From Yamagishiella unicocca (Eukaryota > Chlorophyta > Chlorophyceae > Chlamydomonadales > Volvocaceae), in assembly GCA_003116995.1 (NCBI GenBank), contig BDSL01000170.1, positions 57,331 through 121,330 of the forward strand: a DNA stretch of 64,000 nt, read 5' to 3'. Positions 46,701 to 59,218 of this stretch are shown here, piece by piece (the first letter of the stretch is position 1; every line of letters begins with the position of its first letter). The translations under genes were made by a program, and so were the position numbers. The notes under the pieces were generated by a model, which was not told the origin of the DNA, ran no database searches, and worked only from the letters and a program-made list of their open reading frames with translations.

Positions 46701-48321
46701 TCGCCCCCTTTCCCCTTCCCCCGCGCGCGCCTACCCGCCGTCCAATTACCCCCTCCCGCTCGACCCCAGGACTCCGAGGGTTCCGGAGCTTCTACTTCTA
46801 CTGCTGGCAGCTCCGCCCAGGGCAGTAGCAGCGGCGTGGGCGCCCAAGCCCTAGCCGCGGCCGCCATCGGCAACGGCCTCCCCGAGGCTGTGGTGGCGCT
46901 GCTGCTGCAGCCGGACCCGGACATGCAGGTGCGCGTGAGGCGACAGACGCCTCCGAAGCCGCGGCCTGAAAGCGATGGGCACGCGCTGTTAGCTGCACAC
47001 GATGTATGCTAGTCGGCCCTTGTGCGAGGCGGATGTGTTGATGGCGGCATGAGGGCGCAGAAAGCTCCACTAGGACAGAAAGCTCCACTAGGGCAGCGTG
47101 GGCTTCGGCTCCCACCCCCGCCCGATACGCTCGGCCCGCCTTGGCCTGGTCGAGAGCCTTATGGGACGTCATGGGCCCTATGTCGCCCGTGTGTGAAGCC
47201 TCCTTGCCCCTGTGTTACCCCCCTACAGGAGAAGGCGCTGCTGGTGGTGCAGCGGCTGGCGGCTGACGCGGTGGGGCGCCAGGTGCTCCGAGACCAGGGC
47301 GCAGGTGCGTCCAGTGTGGTTGGCGGGGGCCCGGGCGACTCCGATTGGGGGCCGGAGCTACTCCGATTGGGGGCCGGAGCTACTCCGATTGGGGGCCGGA
47401 GCTACTCCGATTGGGGGCTGGGGCTACTCCGATTGGGGGACTACGGTTGGGGGGCTACGCCGATTGGGGGCCGGAGCTACCGGTACTCCAGTTGGGGGCC
47501 GGGGCTACTCCGGTGGAGGCAGCAGCCAACGCCGTGGCCCTGGGGATGCAGATGGATGGCAACGATGCATCCTACATTGGCGGTTCGGCTTACTCCGACG
47601 CGCACCGTCTAAAGCGCATTTTGGAGTTTTTTTGGATCGTATCCCAGTTGCCTGTGAGGGAGGCCTTCCGGGCACGTGTTGGCAGCTACCTGGGTGACGA
47701 CGCACCGCCTACAGTAACCCCTCTGGCACCCCTCCACCGAAACACGGCGGCAACCCCCCCTACCCCCCAACCATGCGCCCATTATCTTGTCGTTTTTCGT
47801 GTCACCGGTCTCACACCACCCCCCCGAGCCTCAACCCACCGCGCCATCGCAATCCCCCTCACCCGCAACCCTCGCCCCACGCAATGCCATGCCGCCCCCA
47901 TCACCCCTCCAAAATATACGCAGCCGAGGCGGTTTCGGAGCTCCAGCAGCAGCTACGTGCCGATGCTCCGGGACCAGGTGACGAGCCGGATCCGTACCAT
48001 GAGTACCTAGTGGGCCTCTCGGACCAGGTTGCGGCGCAGATGGCGACATCGCACGACACATCGTCACCTTCGTCGTCGCCAGGCGCTGGGGGCCCTAATG
48101 CGGGACCTGCCAGAGCTCAGGGGCAAGAGGGGCCGGGGGGGGCGCGGCAAGTTGGACAAGCTGAGGTGCAGGAGGCGAAACAGGAGATCCTGGCGCTAGG
48201 CGGGCCGTCGGGGGGCAAACGGGGGGGCGGCAGGGCCGCGGCGGCTTCGGGTGAAGCAGCAGCAGAGGGGCAGTGTGGAACGGAAAAGGGGCAGTGCTCC
48301 CTTGGGGGTGCCGCCTCGTGA
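43712..48321 (+). CDS. Fes1/HSPBP1/SIL1-type Hsp70 nucleotide-exchange factor
   Basis: Ten exons (43712-43883, 43974-44071, 44401-44448, 44759-44861, 45224-45390, 45807-45900, 46249-46493, 46770-46928, 47229-47304, 47924-48321) join in phase to 519 residues. The family is an armadillo-repeat protein that clasps the Hsp70 nucleotide-binding domain and triggers ADP release. Hallmarks are MEGLLHWAISHSDPQKLA at the start of the fold, EGIAILQRPGASDTELLAAL, MDNANDLHALGGIAPV, then repeats (KGMYALAALVRNLPEARRAF, GFRVLELLLRGP, EKALLVVQRLAADAVGRQVL). The N-terminus is a signal peptide (MRPIHFLLLASLSCSILLI), so it should act in the ER on BiP, like SIL1. No HDEL/KDEL is present; the C-terminus is a low-complexity Ala/Gly/Gln tail. 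Intron 3 has a GC donor (AAG/GCGAGT). The starts of exons 6 and 7 are the least certain. Confidence 0.85.
44928..44981. repeat. 27-bp direct repeat in intron 4 of the Fes1-like gene
   Basis: Two perfect copies of a 27-bp unit (GCAAAGGTGGTAGGCTCC...). Intron 5 also has a degenerate CCCCGGTCTGAA/CCCCGGTTTGAA array at about 45692-45785. Confidence 0.8.
47333..47515. repeat. 22-bp minisatellite in intron 9 of the Fes1-like gene
   Basis: About five good copies of a 22-bp unit (TCCGATTGGGGGCCGGAGC plus TAC), decaying into shortened variants to the right. Confidence 0.85.
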
Positions 48322-50504
48322 GGTACAGGTGGTGGGGGAGTGGGTGCGGTTAGGGTAGGATAGGGCGAGCCAGCTGCAAGACTGCATCATGTTTTGTTGT
48401 TACTGACTGAAGCAAGCATCGTGTCGCACAGAAATCAGGGGCGGTGGCGTAGGTCCGCGGGATGGCCGTGAGGCGTAGGCTGACCTGGGAGGGACTTTTT
48501 CATGACTTTGAAGTATCCAACGCTTACCGTGCTGCACGATGTGTGAAGTACGGCAAGGTGCGTGTGGAGGGGTGAAGCAGATTCCGTGATACGAGCCACT
48601 GCGGCGAAGCTGCGGGCTAGGGCAACCGGGAGGTTGTCACATTTGTGCAATGTAAGCTTCGCACATAACTGAATATGAATAACAAACAGTGTTGTGATGC
48701 GCCCGACCCTGCCCGCCATTCGTCCGCCGTCATCGGAAATGGGGTTACGGCACATGTTGCTCCCCCCTTGGGGCACTATGTTACCTAGAGCCCTGCCATG
48801 CCACACAGCAGTCGTCGCCTGTCACGGACATCAGGCATTCCCCGCCGGTGGCTCGACCTGTTGCTGGGTGGCGCGGGCGCGCAGCACCACAGCCCCGCGG
48901 ACTGGCGCTGCTGGCAGGCGGGCTGCAGGTTACCAAGCTGCAGGGTCTCAAGCTCCAAACGTAAAGGTGGTGCTGACTGCGGCTGCGTCGACCTCGTGAC
49001 CTATTCACGCAGCAGAGAGTTAGGGGCGTTCTTCACGCAAGCGCGGTGTGTTACATTGTGCAGGAACTGGTCGAACAAGCGGAAGAACCACGCCGAGGAA
49101 TGGGGCGTGGTTCCGCTAAGTACTCTGCGGCACCAACGGTTTTGGTCAGAAGGGCCCTGCGCCCGTTTGAGGTTCATACGTGTCCCTGTCGCTATCGAAA
49201 CGAGTGAAAACCGAATCCATGACGCAATCAATGCTAACAGCAACAGAGGCGCTGTAGTTACGTCAGTAGCATACAAGCAGAAACGCAAATGCCCCGGCTC
49301 TGGAACCAGTGCCGGTGAAACGTACGTCCGGCGCTCTGGGATTACAGCCCAACACAAAGGGCTTGGCAGCTTATAACCGGTCAATTTTGCAGTCCAAATG
49401 CGTTTGCCCAACTTTGAGTATATCACGACTACAGTTTGCGGTAAGACATGCCTCCATTACTCGCAATCGGCCGCCTTCAAGTAAACCCCCAGCTACCGGT
49501 ACCAGCTTCAAGTAAACCACCAGGTACTGGTACCACCGTACACGTTCGAGATCTCACATGCTGTACTTTCTCAAACCACGTGCAAATCGCGAGATCTACC
49601 TAACGAGCGGGAAGTCAGCTTCACGAGATGAGGAAACGCCGAACCCGACATCGATGGGCCCCGCCCAAAAAGTCCCGGACTGCATGGCAATGACCGACAA
49701 CCGTCCCTCCCCTGTCATTCTCGCATAAGTCCCAAGCACATACTCCGTAAGCGGGGTTCCCAGAGCAGTTCTCCGTGCTGTCTGTCCTCTATGCATCACA
49801 ACACGCAATTAACGATTTTACGTACTTAAGACAGGGCTGCGGTCCCCCCCCGGCTCATCGGCTTGGCGCAATCCCTACTTGGGCGCCCTGGGTCCTCCAG
49901 AGCACCACCTTTACGCTGTCGGCCCGCTTCATCAGCAACTGACCCAACGGCAGCGAAACAAGGCAGCCGCCTGCCACGGCGCCAAGCGCCGCCGACCACC
50001 CATCGGACCATACAGCGCCGAAACACATGAGTAACCTGACGTACAGGCATTAATTAATGTCAGCAAGCAGTTCATAGCATACCGGTGCCGCAAATTGCGG
50101 CGCGATTTGGTCACGAGGCGAGCAGCACAAAATAATAATATTTCGGCAAACAGGCAGTGCCGACCGCATCACACCGTATAATATCCTTTTCCGCCATAAT
50201 GACCGCTCCATTGATACGCACTGCTGGTTGCGCACGCGCCCATCGGGATTAGCAATCAGCGGCCCCGCTTCGATTGCTGGTGGAATGCAACGTCAATACG
50301 GAGCAGCCAGAATGCCGCAATTTTGGGAAATTCCCTATCGCTGAGCGTTCCTCCTCTTAGACATACGGACAACTCGCTCAAAGGCTCCTCATCACGATGC
50401 ATGCGCTCTCCCTCGGGCCCCGCGGCCAATCCATTCCCCCTCCGATGCACCACGATCCATACGCCAGGGGAACACGCAACCGCCTAGGCAGGTGACGATG
50501 GCGC
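48322..50504. other. intergenic region, no gene seen
   Basis: A 2.2-kb gap between the convergent Fes1-like gene and the lipase gene. Open frames here (e.g. 48798-49376) lack codon bias. A degenerate ~29-bp direct repeat (CTTCAAGTAAACC) lies at about 49475-49533. Confidence 0.45.
48651..48655 (+). promoter_or_regulatory. poly(A) signal TGTAA of the Fes1-like gene
   Basis: TGTAA lies 330 bp after the Fes1-like stop codon and is the first one downstream. Confidence 0.55.
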
Positions 50505-53500
50505 TCAGTGTCCCTCTCCATTGGCGCTCGGCGGCGGCGGCCCTCCCGTCTCGGCTTGCAGTACCGTAACCGCGACCTCCTCTGTCCCGGGGGGAAAGTC
50601 GAGGTGGCCCTGGCACGCGCTTGTGGTGCTCGCAGACCACACTGCTGCCGGAGGCGTCTTTTGCTGGGTCTGTGAAGCCGCCCTGCTGCCGCCTTTGGAC
50701 CGGGGCGGGCCCTGCGCCTGTTCCATCTGCGTTAGGGCCTGGAGGGATGGCGGAGGGGTGAGGAGCTTACGGTGTCACAAAGGGCGGTGCTTGAGTGCAG
50801 CCAGCTGCCAGTGCCGTATGCGGGTGCTTGAGCACAGCCAGCTGCCAGTGCCGTATGCGGGTGCTTGAGCACAGCCAGCTGCCAGTGCCGTATGCGGGTG
50901 CTTCGGGAGGATGGGACGCGGTTTGGCAATTCATTTGATGCAAGGTGGGAGTCGCCGGATGATTAGCGGCGGTTGCAGCGACTGAGGAATTCCAAAATAA
51001 CAGCACTGCGAAAGACAGCTCGGGGAAGCTTGAAAACTGAGGATGTGGATGTGGAATGGACTTGTGAGGAAACTGCCGGCAGGGTACCGTCTAGAGCAGT
51101 CGAGTAGCACAGCAAACGGCGAGCAGGCGCACAGCCATTTGTCGGTACCGGTGTCAACTCGCTTACCGTCTGCATGGCGTTGAGGGTGCTGTCCGGCAGG
51201 TGGTCTAGGAACATGGATCGCGATACCACCAAGCCGACCTGCATCAGATCCTTGACTTGGATCCACCTGGATCCAGGGCGGCCCCACGTGCGCGCTCATG
51301 TAGAGTCATTACGTGAACGAGCGGATCGCACAGCAGAGTCAAACGCGGGTTTCCAACGGGAAATGCGCACGCGTGGCGTGAAGTTTGGTGATGGCGACCC
51401 GACTTCTCAATGCTTGGCTTCCAACGCGTAAGGACGTTTAGGCATCATTGCGTGAAGCTGCTGCTCCACCTGCCGTGACAATTTACCAGGCGGCCGTGGC
51501 CGCAGCAGCTTTGCTCTTGCAACCCCGCCCAGATCAAACACGTAGCCCCAGGTCCTATTGCTGACCTCCGTCTTGCGGCCGCCTGTCTCGGCCCTTCCCG
51601 AATACCCCTCTGACTCAGCCTCCCGCCTGACCCGGTCTTCCGGAGCTCCCCCCTGACCCGGCCCTCCCCAGCTCCGCCCGACCCACGGGTCTGCGCCCCA
51701 CCCACCTGCACGTGTACTCCGCCACCGAGGCCTGCTTATCCACCAGGCACACGTTGCAGGTGCAACAGGGCCGCTGGTAGTCATCCGCGCGTCGCCTCTC
51801 AATGTAGAGCATGTGGCCGGGAGGCACGAAGCCGCGAGCGTCGTGGAACTGCGCACCCAGCCTGCAGTTGGGGCTCGCCTGCAGTGCCACGCAAACACCA
51901 CCCCGTTGCATGGGAGGAAACAAACGAAATCCTGTTATGAACTATCCCTAGGAAACAAAACGAAATCCTGTTATGAACTTTCCCTAGGAAACAAAACGAA
52001 ACCCTCTTATGAACTGACCCAAGTTAGGTCAAGAGCGCCCAGCCAAGCCCAAAGACATCGCTCGTTATGCAAATTTTGAAAACATGCCGAAACATGAAGC
52101 CAGTACCTACGTTTCTCAAAATATTTAGCGTGAACTACTGTACAGGTAGTGTTATGATTTAATACTGCGTTCGCGCGGCGCCGCCTCCCCCTACCGCCGG
52201 CGCACCTCAACGCGGTTGTCATACATTGTGAGCACCTCCTCCAGCTCCCGTGTCAGCGTGTGTCCGCGCTGCAGGAACACGTCGTCCTGGCTGGGGCGCT
52301 CCCCCAGCAGGAGCAGCCTCGCCATGACCGCCGCCTTGCTGACTTTGCAGTGCACGCCGGCCTTCACCAGTTGCTGCGGCGCGCGTGTCACGTGTTTGAG
52401 GGCGGCGAACCAACGCACACAGCGACATGGGTGAGGGGGCCGGGTCAACGGAACCCTGGCGGGGGCTAGGGAGTGCGCATTCCAAGGTAAGGACGGACAA
52501 AGGCTCGTTCGAGCGAGAGGGGTTTCAATCTGCTCCCCGCCCTGCCCCCCTCCACCTGCCCCCGCCCTGCCTCCCTGCCCCGGACCCGCCCACCTGCACC
52601 AGGTTCTCCATGCAGTTGACTGCTAGGCGTGGAATCATGTCCTTAGCATGGACCACGCTGATGCAGTACTCCCGGGTCAGCTCCGCAGCCTGGTCGTACA
52701 TGTCGTACAGCCGTACAGGATCACGGGGGGAGAGGGAGGCAGACAGGGAGCGGCCAAAGGCAGCGGGGATTAAAGGCCCTCAGAGGTTGTGGTGGCGTAC
52801 AGGGACACGACGGGCCTGGCATCCCAGTTTGCCGGCAGGCTGGCGGCAGCAGCAACGGCAGCACCGCAACACGCCCCCGCTGTAGGTGCCACCGGGTGCG
52901 CGCCAGGATGCTGTGCCAGGACCCCGCATCGTGTGGTTGTCTTTGCAGTCGCAATCACCCTTTCGGGCCCCCGGGCTGCACGAGGACTTAAGACTCACTT
53001 GAGGGCTCATCAGGCCCCCCGGCGGCGCAAAGGCCCAGCAGCGGAGGTTGGGGAACTGGGGCCGCAGCAAGGGGCCCAGCAGGCCAGCGACGCCGGCGCC
53101 AAGGCTGTGACCTGAGGGGGAGAGCGTGAGACATTTGGAGCGGGGCTTGGAAGCTAGTGAGCTAGTGTGCGCAAGTGCGGAAAGTCGTCAGAGTTCGGAA
53201 AGTCATCAGAGTGCGGAAAGTCGTCAGAGTGCGAAAAGTCGTCAGAGTGCGGAAAGTCGTCAGAGTGCAGTAAGTCGTCAAGGCAGGTTGCGCTGGCAGG
53301 CAGAGCCCAGCGAGCACACAGCTCGTGCGATTGTAAGCATGCAGAACTACTCGCGCCCAACACTTCTCCCCAGCTAGCTAACAGAAGACTGTCCACATTG
53401 CCGTTTCTTCCCTCTCTACCCCAACCGGCTCCCCCCGGGCCACCCGGAGGGAGCCCCTCCCTGTGCATTGGCCCACATGTTCCCCCTGAGCCCCCGGCCG

Positions 53501-56500
53501 GCCCCCCGCTCTCACCCGTCACCACCACTCGGTAGCCAACACACGAGCCATTAAGCCGCTGTGACACCGCGCGGGCCCTCTCCGACTTTAGCTCATGACT
53601 CGGCGGTGCCAGCACCCCCTCCAGGACGCCCTGCTGCTGGATGTCCTTCAGGATAGCCCGGGTGGCCTCCAACATCCCCTGGTGTGCCCACAGGGTCCGC
53701 TTGCCGCTCTCGTCCTGCGGGTGGGTGGGTTGGTTCGGTCATGGTCCGGCTGTTCCGGAGGATTTGGTGCTGCCGAACGCATTGGGAGATCTGGTTGACG
53801 GCGGCGAGCAGTCATGAGCGGAAGGTACGACCAAGCAAGAGCACAACCAGCATGAACACCTACTGACCCACCGACACACTCCCGAAGCATACGACATACC
53901 CCGCCCCGGCTCTGCATTTATATTTCTATTTGTTTACGACGATGGCAGCCCACTTACCGTGTTGGGCACCCCCGGCACATTGTACGGCGCCGGCTTGCAA
54001 ACCAGGTCTGTCACAATGTCGCGAAGAGACAGCGAGCCCCGGATGCCCACCACGACGGACTGGTTGGGGCGGTCCACGGCGATGTAGTAAGGCAGCAGGC
54101 CGCCGACCTTGTTGTCATAGCAGACGTACAGGATGTCTTCGTCGGTGACACCGGTGATTTGCGTGATGGCCTCCCGCTCCAAGAGCTTGACTGCGGAGAA
54201 ACAACCCTGCGTGGGTGAGGGTTACATAAAAGGACCGGTGAGGGTGGGGGAGGGGAATAGAGAGGAATCCTGTACCGTATCATGCGTACGGATGTTCGTA
54301 AAGATGTCCATAAAACATTTTCTAAAGATGTTCGTAAAAATATAAAGGGGACGAAACCCCTGAAAAAATATCCACTTCTTCGAAAAAGAAGAACACAAAA
54401 TATAATTTCTTATATTAAACCACCATTTTTTGGACGGCGGGCGGGTAGACGATGAAACCGGTGAACCGACAGGAGAAGTTGTCATCAGTGTACCGGTATC
54501 AGCACTGTGTTATAATGCCGCTGGGCCGCGTAATTTCACGGGCAGTTAACCAAACAAAAATCCTAGTGTGGGCCCTCGGCGCGACGGCCCCGAGTGGTAC
54601 CTTAGCCCCGAGTGGTACCTTGGCCCCGAGTGGTACCTTGGCCCCGAGTGGTACCTTGGCCCCGAGTGGTACCTTGGCCCCGAGTGGTACCTTGGCCCCG
54701 AGTGGTACCTTGGCCCCGAGTGGTACCTTGGCCCCGAGTGGTACCTTGGCCCCGAGTGGTACCTTTACCGCGTGTGTAATTTCCGCACAAGGCTCCACGT
54801 CCACGTACAGTGTCCCCGGGTCCCACCGTGCTCATGCTCACCTCCGGCGGCCCGACGTCCTTCCCCACGGCGCGGATGAAGTAGGCAGACTGGCGGCAGC
54901 AGCCGCAGCCCCGACCCACACACAAGTTGCAGTAGGTGGTCACTGCGGGCGCCGCAGGTGCAGGAGGTGGAACGGGATGAGATGATGTGTGCGGGTTGTG
55001 TACCTAGACGAAATGCCAAAAGGAGCCCGTATGCTGAGTCACCAACAACCGCGGCCAACTGACTGGCACCGTCGTCTCAGCCCAGCCCACACCACACGCA
55101 CCTTTCAGGCGGTTCATCCACAGGTACATTTTCCAGCCGTACACCGCCGCCGCAAACTTCAGGTAGTACACGGCCTCCTTCATCACCTGTGAATGGCGGG
55201 GGGCCGCGGGGGCGGCAGGGGTTCGGCCTGTGTAAGACACTGGTGGGGCTGGTAGTGGCCGTGGCGCCCCGGCTCCGAAACACCACCAGGCTGCAACGCC
55301 GGCTCCGAAACACCACCAGGCTGCAACGCCGGCTCCGAAACACCATCAGGCTGCAACGCCGGCTCCGAAACACCACCAGGCTGCAACGCCGGCTCCGAAA
55401 CACCACCAGGCTGCAACGCCGGCTTTTAACGATCCGTGGCTTACCCTCCGACCCTCGCAACCCTCGCGCCCCTGCCCGCGCCACCCAGGTCATTCGTGGA
55501 CAGCTCACCTGCCCCCGCTGATGCCTGCTGCGCGAGTGGATTCGCCTACACCGCCCCACTGAGCAAATCCCACTGCCAGCACCCCGCTCTGCTCTCTCCC
55601 TCCCTCTCTCCGTCCGCCATAGCCATAAGGGAAGGACCCACCTGCCTCACCACACATAACTCCACCAACCCCACTGGCACCCCTACCAATACCCCCAGCG
55701 AACACGAACACACGCCAAACTTCACCTCTATGTCCGCATTGGGCTCCGCAAAGCTTCCGTCCCACACCGGCAGAGCCATGTCCCTGCTGTCCACCCGAGT
55801 CGTCGGCGGTGCGCCGCATAAGGCCCCACCAGCCTCAAGATCCGCATCTTGCGGACCGCAGGCGCTGCTGGGGATCGAGAGCTTCGCGCCGTTGGCAGCA
55901 GCTGCCGGGGGCGGTGTGGCCGTGGCGCTGACAGCTGTGCTGGGCATGGAGGTGGTGGTGGTGGGGAGGTTTGGATTTGGATTGGGGTTTGGGGTGGGGG
56001 TGGTGGGGGGTGGGGTGACGACGTCCCGCGAGGTGAGGCCCGCCGCCTCCAGGGAGGGAGCGGGTGCTTGTGGGCCGCTAGCCTCCGGCTTCTGCGGCTT
56101 GTCCTGGATGGCTGCAGGGAGGGTGGAAGAGGAAGCAGGTGCTCGGAGCTCCGCCAGCCGCCTTCAGAAGGAGGCCACGTCCCGCATTCCAAACTTATAA
56201 TGAAACGTGCCGCCATGGCACCCGGGTGCTGAGCACATCATACCATAATGGCTGACGGGACAGCAGCCGCCGCTAGAGTGTGTTTCGGGTGGAGTATTTG
56301 CCACTGGGCGAAACCAGGCCTGCCACAGGCTCCCGCGCCCACCCCCACAACGCAAGACCCATGGGTCGATCGTACCCACCAACGTAACCCCCAGCGGGCG
56401 GACTACGCCCCTCGACCCACACCACCCACCAGTGACTGAGCGGCCGCTGACGGACAGCTCCACCACCGGCGGCGGCGTGAGCATCACGCCGGAGGCCGCC

Positions 56501-58614
56501 GCACTCCACTCAGACGGCTGCTGGTGCTGGTGCTGTTGTGCAGCGTCTGCCCCAGTGCCCGACGCCGCCCACCACTTGGGCGCCGGCGCGTTGCCGTACG
56601 TGAGAGCGGGCTTGCTGTGGCGATGCCGTACACCCACTAGGATGAACGCAGCCATGTAGTCGGTGAACGTCATGTCCACCTGTGGCGGCGCCGCGGCGGC
56701 GGTGGGCAACAGAGGGTTAGTTATGGCGCAGGTACTGCGCAATGGCGGAGATACCCGTCCGTGAAGTTTAGTGTGAAGGCTGGGCGTTTGCAGGCTCGCT
56801 GGGATACGAAGAGACGGCGGCCTGGCTTCCATTTGCCACAGACGTGGAGACAGACGTATAGACAGACGAGGATCGGTGGCTGGAGGCCCATGCAGAAATA
56901 ATACATATACTGCGTCAGGCCAAGAAAGGAGAGGCACAGCGACCGTTGGACGGGGCCCCAGTCTTTGGTGACGGACGAACGTGGTTTAGGTATGCGGCCG
57001 CGGAGGATCTGGCACGTGTTTTATGGTAATGACCTGGCTGGTATGTGCGGTGTCGCTGCTCGTCGTCGTCAAAGTGGAAGCTCGTCGGAATGGACGCCTA
57101 GGAAGCGGTGCGGAGATGATCTAGAGGGTTCTTTGTCCTGGTTTCATACCTGTAACGACGTCTCAGCAATAACATGAAATAACTCGATGTAGACATCTGG
57201 TCCGTAGTCCCGCCCATCGCATAGTTAGGTAAGGTGTTTGCCCCCGTACCCATTACAGGCGGAATAAGGTGCAGTTTGTCTGGCCCCCTATTTCCAGCAC
57301 AGAGAGGATACAGGTGTATGGGCCCGTACGCCCGTCACAGAGTGGGATATAGGGTCACGTAGTTTTTGTGGCCCTACTATTTCTAGTGCAGAGAGGGATA
57401 AGGTGCACCGGCCCCTATTTCCAGTACAGGGTGGGATAAGGCCCAGTAATTCAGTCGCCAATTTGGGACAGGGTTGAAGTCGCACGTCCATGACTTACCC
57501 CTCCGAAGACGACGGCGAAGACATTGGCAATCACCACCATGGGTGAGAAGCTTCTGCCAGAGGCGGACGTGCCCTCTGTGTTCCGTCGCTCAGGTTTGGA
57601 GCCGTCAACCAGGCAGCAGTAGCACAGCGTGCGGCAGCAACGGCATCGCGACAACCATGCTGCCTCGTAGGTGGAGAAGAGATTCAACGTGATTAACATG
57701 GCGACGACGCCGATGAACAGTGAAACCCATGTCGAGATCATGATGGCGTGCAGGAGCGCGGTATGGTTCAGGTGTAGGGTTCCGGGAAGTGGCGTGCATT
57801 GTGGATGGGTTGATATCTCTTGGACGAGCAGGGTGCCGTACACGTTGTTGCCGATGGTCAGCGCGTAGGTGATGAAGACTGCAAGGACCAGCGGGCCCAC
57901 GCGTCGACGGCGGTGGACCTGGAACGGAGCACCTGTGGAAACAGATCGGCAGAGACGGATAGGTGGCGCAATTGATCTCGATTTGGGTCGCAGTAAGCGG
58001 GCGCAGATTTCCATGTTCTCCCAGCCCAGCGCTATGTAAGCAGTTCGAAATTGGTTAATTAGTAAGACGCGACCATAACGGAGGCATGCCATGTAGCTGA
58101 TCTCAAGGCGGGAAAATCGTTACAAACAGTGGGAACGGCTGGGCGTGGGTGTGTAGGGTTTGACCCCGCACACTGTAGCGCGCAACCCTGGGCTCGATAG
58201 CATCCACAATCAGTGACATTCCCTTCATCAACAGTAGCGTTGTGCCGTCTGCGAGTGCGGTGTTGTTTGCGATGGTCGCGACCTACCCCGTATGCTCTCG
58301 AAGAAGGTCCAAGTATGCAAAATACCATTCATGGCGAAGCACGCAAGATGCGCCGATAGGTAGCCAATTTGTTTGTTGCGGTAATAGCACGAGGTGTCCA
58401 GACGCTGCACTACAAACGCAAGGTCGACTGCGTTGAGGACAAGTATGGCGAAATGCCACACTGCACCCAGCAAGCTCGGAAGTGGTAGGTCATCCGACGC
58501 AATATGCCACTTACGGCCCAGGAATTCAAGGGCCGGCTGCAAAGGAATTGGCGTCAGTTTTCTTCACTGCTGTCTGAAAGCCCGCCCATCCAAGACTTGC
58601 TGAAAACTCACCAT
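50505..58614 (-). CDS. sn-1-specific diacylglycerol lipase (DAGL)
   Basis: Fifteen exons join in phase to 946 residues: 58614-58612, 58536-58287, 57932-57499, 56679-56430, 56111-55726, 55186-55102, 54942-54842, 54206-53958, 53714-53516, 53111-52999, 52689-52594, 52373-52206, 51878-51706, 51266-51167, 50738-50505. The enzyme cleaves the sn-1 acyl chain of diacylglycerol to give 2-monoacylglycerol at a membrane. The N-terminus (MPALEFLGRKWHIASDDLPLP) has the same layout as animal DAGL and is followed by four membrane segments (about residues 22-42, 58-78, 100-120, 145-172) and a Cys-rich cytosolic patch. The class 3 lipase domain has IAVDRPNQSVVVGIRG, VVVTGHSLGAG (S655), VVHAKDMIPR (D707) and FLDHLP (H858), so the triad is complete. 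A Pro/Ser/Ala insert sits at about 330-430. Exon 1 codes only the start Met. Confidence 0.92.
50787..50902. repeat. 37-bp minisatellite in the last intron of the DAGL gene
   Basis: Three full 37-bp units plus a partial one (GTGCTTGAGCACAGCCAGCT...), nearly identical. Confidence 0.9.
51916..52018. repeat. 35/36-bp repeat in DAGL intron 12
   Basis: Three copies of an AT-rich unit beginning GGAAACAAAACGAAATCC, periods 35 and 36 bp. Confidence 0.9.
53175..53283. repeat. 18-bp minisatellite in DAGL intron 9
   Basis: About six copies of GTGCGGAAAGTCGTCAGA with point differences. Confidence 0.9.
54586..54766. repeat. 18-bp minisatellite in DAGL intron 7
   Basis: Ten almost perfect copies of GCCCCGAGTGGTACCTTG. 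Confidence 0.95.
55271..55420. repeat. 30-bp minisatellite in DAGL intron 5
   Basis: Five exact-length copies of a 30-bp unit beginning GGCTCCGAAACACCACCAGG; one copy has a single C-to-T change. Confidence 0.95.
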
Positions 58615-59218
58615 ATTCAAGCCTTCCGAATACCCAGTGTATTATCGCGTTGTTTAAGGAGCGTAAGACCTTTCAGCGTCTCCTTCGGCTACAGCAAGCA
58701 TAATAGGTACTGGGCACGCATATGTAAGCATTTCAGTCACTGCAAGTACACTGCATATTGGACTATCCTAAAAGGTCTTAATGTCGTGAGAAGTATAACA
58801 ATCATATCGGCTCGGCAGTAATTCTTTGGCGAATCGGTCGCTTCGCCAGGTGCACACAACATGAAGTCCTAGCCAGTTAGTGCTTAACAGTACATGGAAC
58901 GTGTAGGACAATCCCCGCAGGTATTCCTATGCAACGAGTTTCACGGCGGCCGTTACATTAGCGGGTGAAACATTTTTATCATCGCAGTGGCAATGTAAGG
59001 ATCTCGTGGTGACACTTTTGCTGTTGTGCTTACTCGTTGCGGGACCGCTGGTTGGCTTGTTAGAGTTTGGGGATCGACTGACCCAAGCAGGCCCCTCTTT
59101 GACTATGTACGGCAGTGGACTAGCTTCTTGCTTGGCTGGATGGGCCGGTGGCGCTGTTGGAGCCTGCAATATAGGACAGCAGCAGCAGGTTGGGGTGGTT
59201 ACTGTACAGTATGTACGT
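58615..59218. other. upstream region of the DAGL gene
   Basis: Presumed DAGL promoter and 5' UTR, lower in GC than the genes. A plus-strand frame at 59006-59269 begins with a hydrophobic stretch but merges into the repeat array and has no splice support. Confidence 0.4.

Noticed and set aside
48798..49376. 192-codon plus-strand frame
   Set aside because: Same reasons: no codon bias, mixed composition, no recognisable motif.
54499..54943. Minus- and plus-strand frames of repeated LGAKVP or TTRGQG
   Set aside because: They are the 18-bp minisatellite in DAGL intron 7; unit length divisible by three gives open frames by chance.
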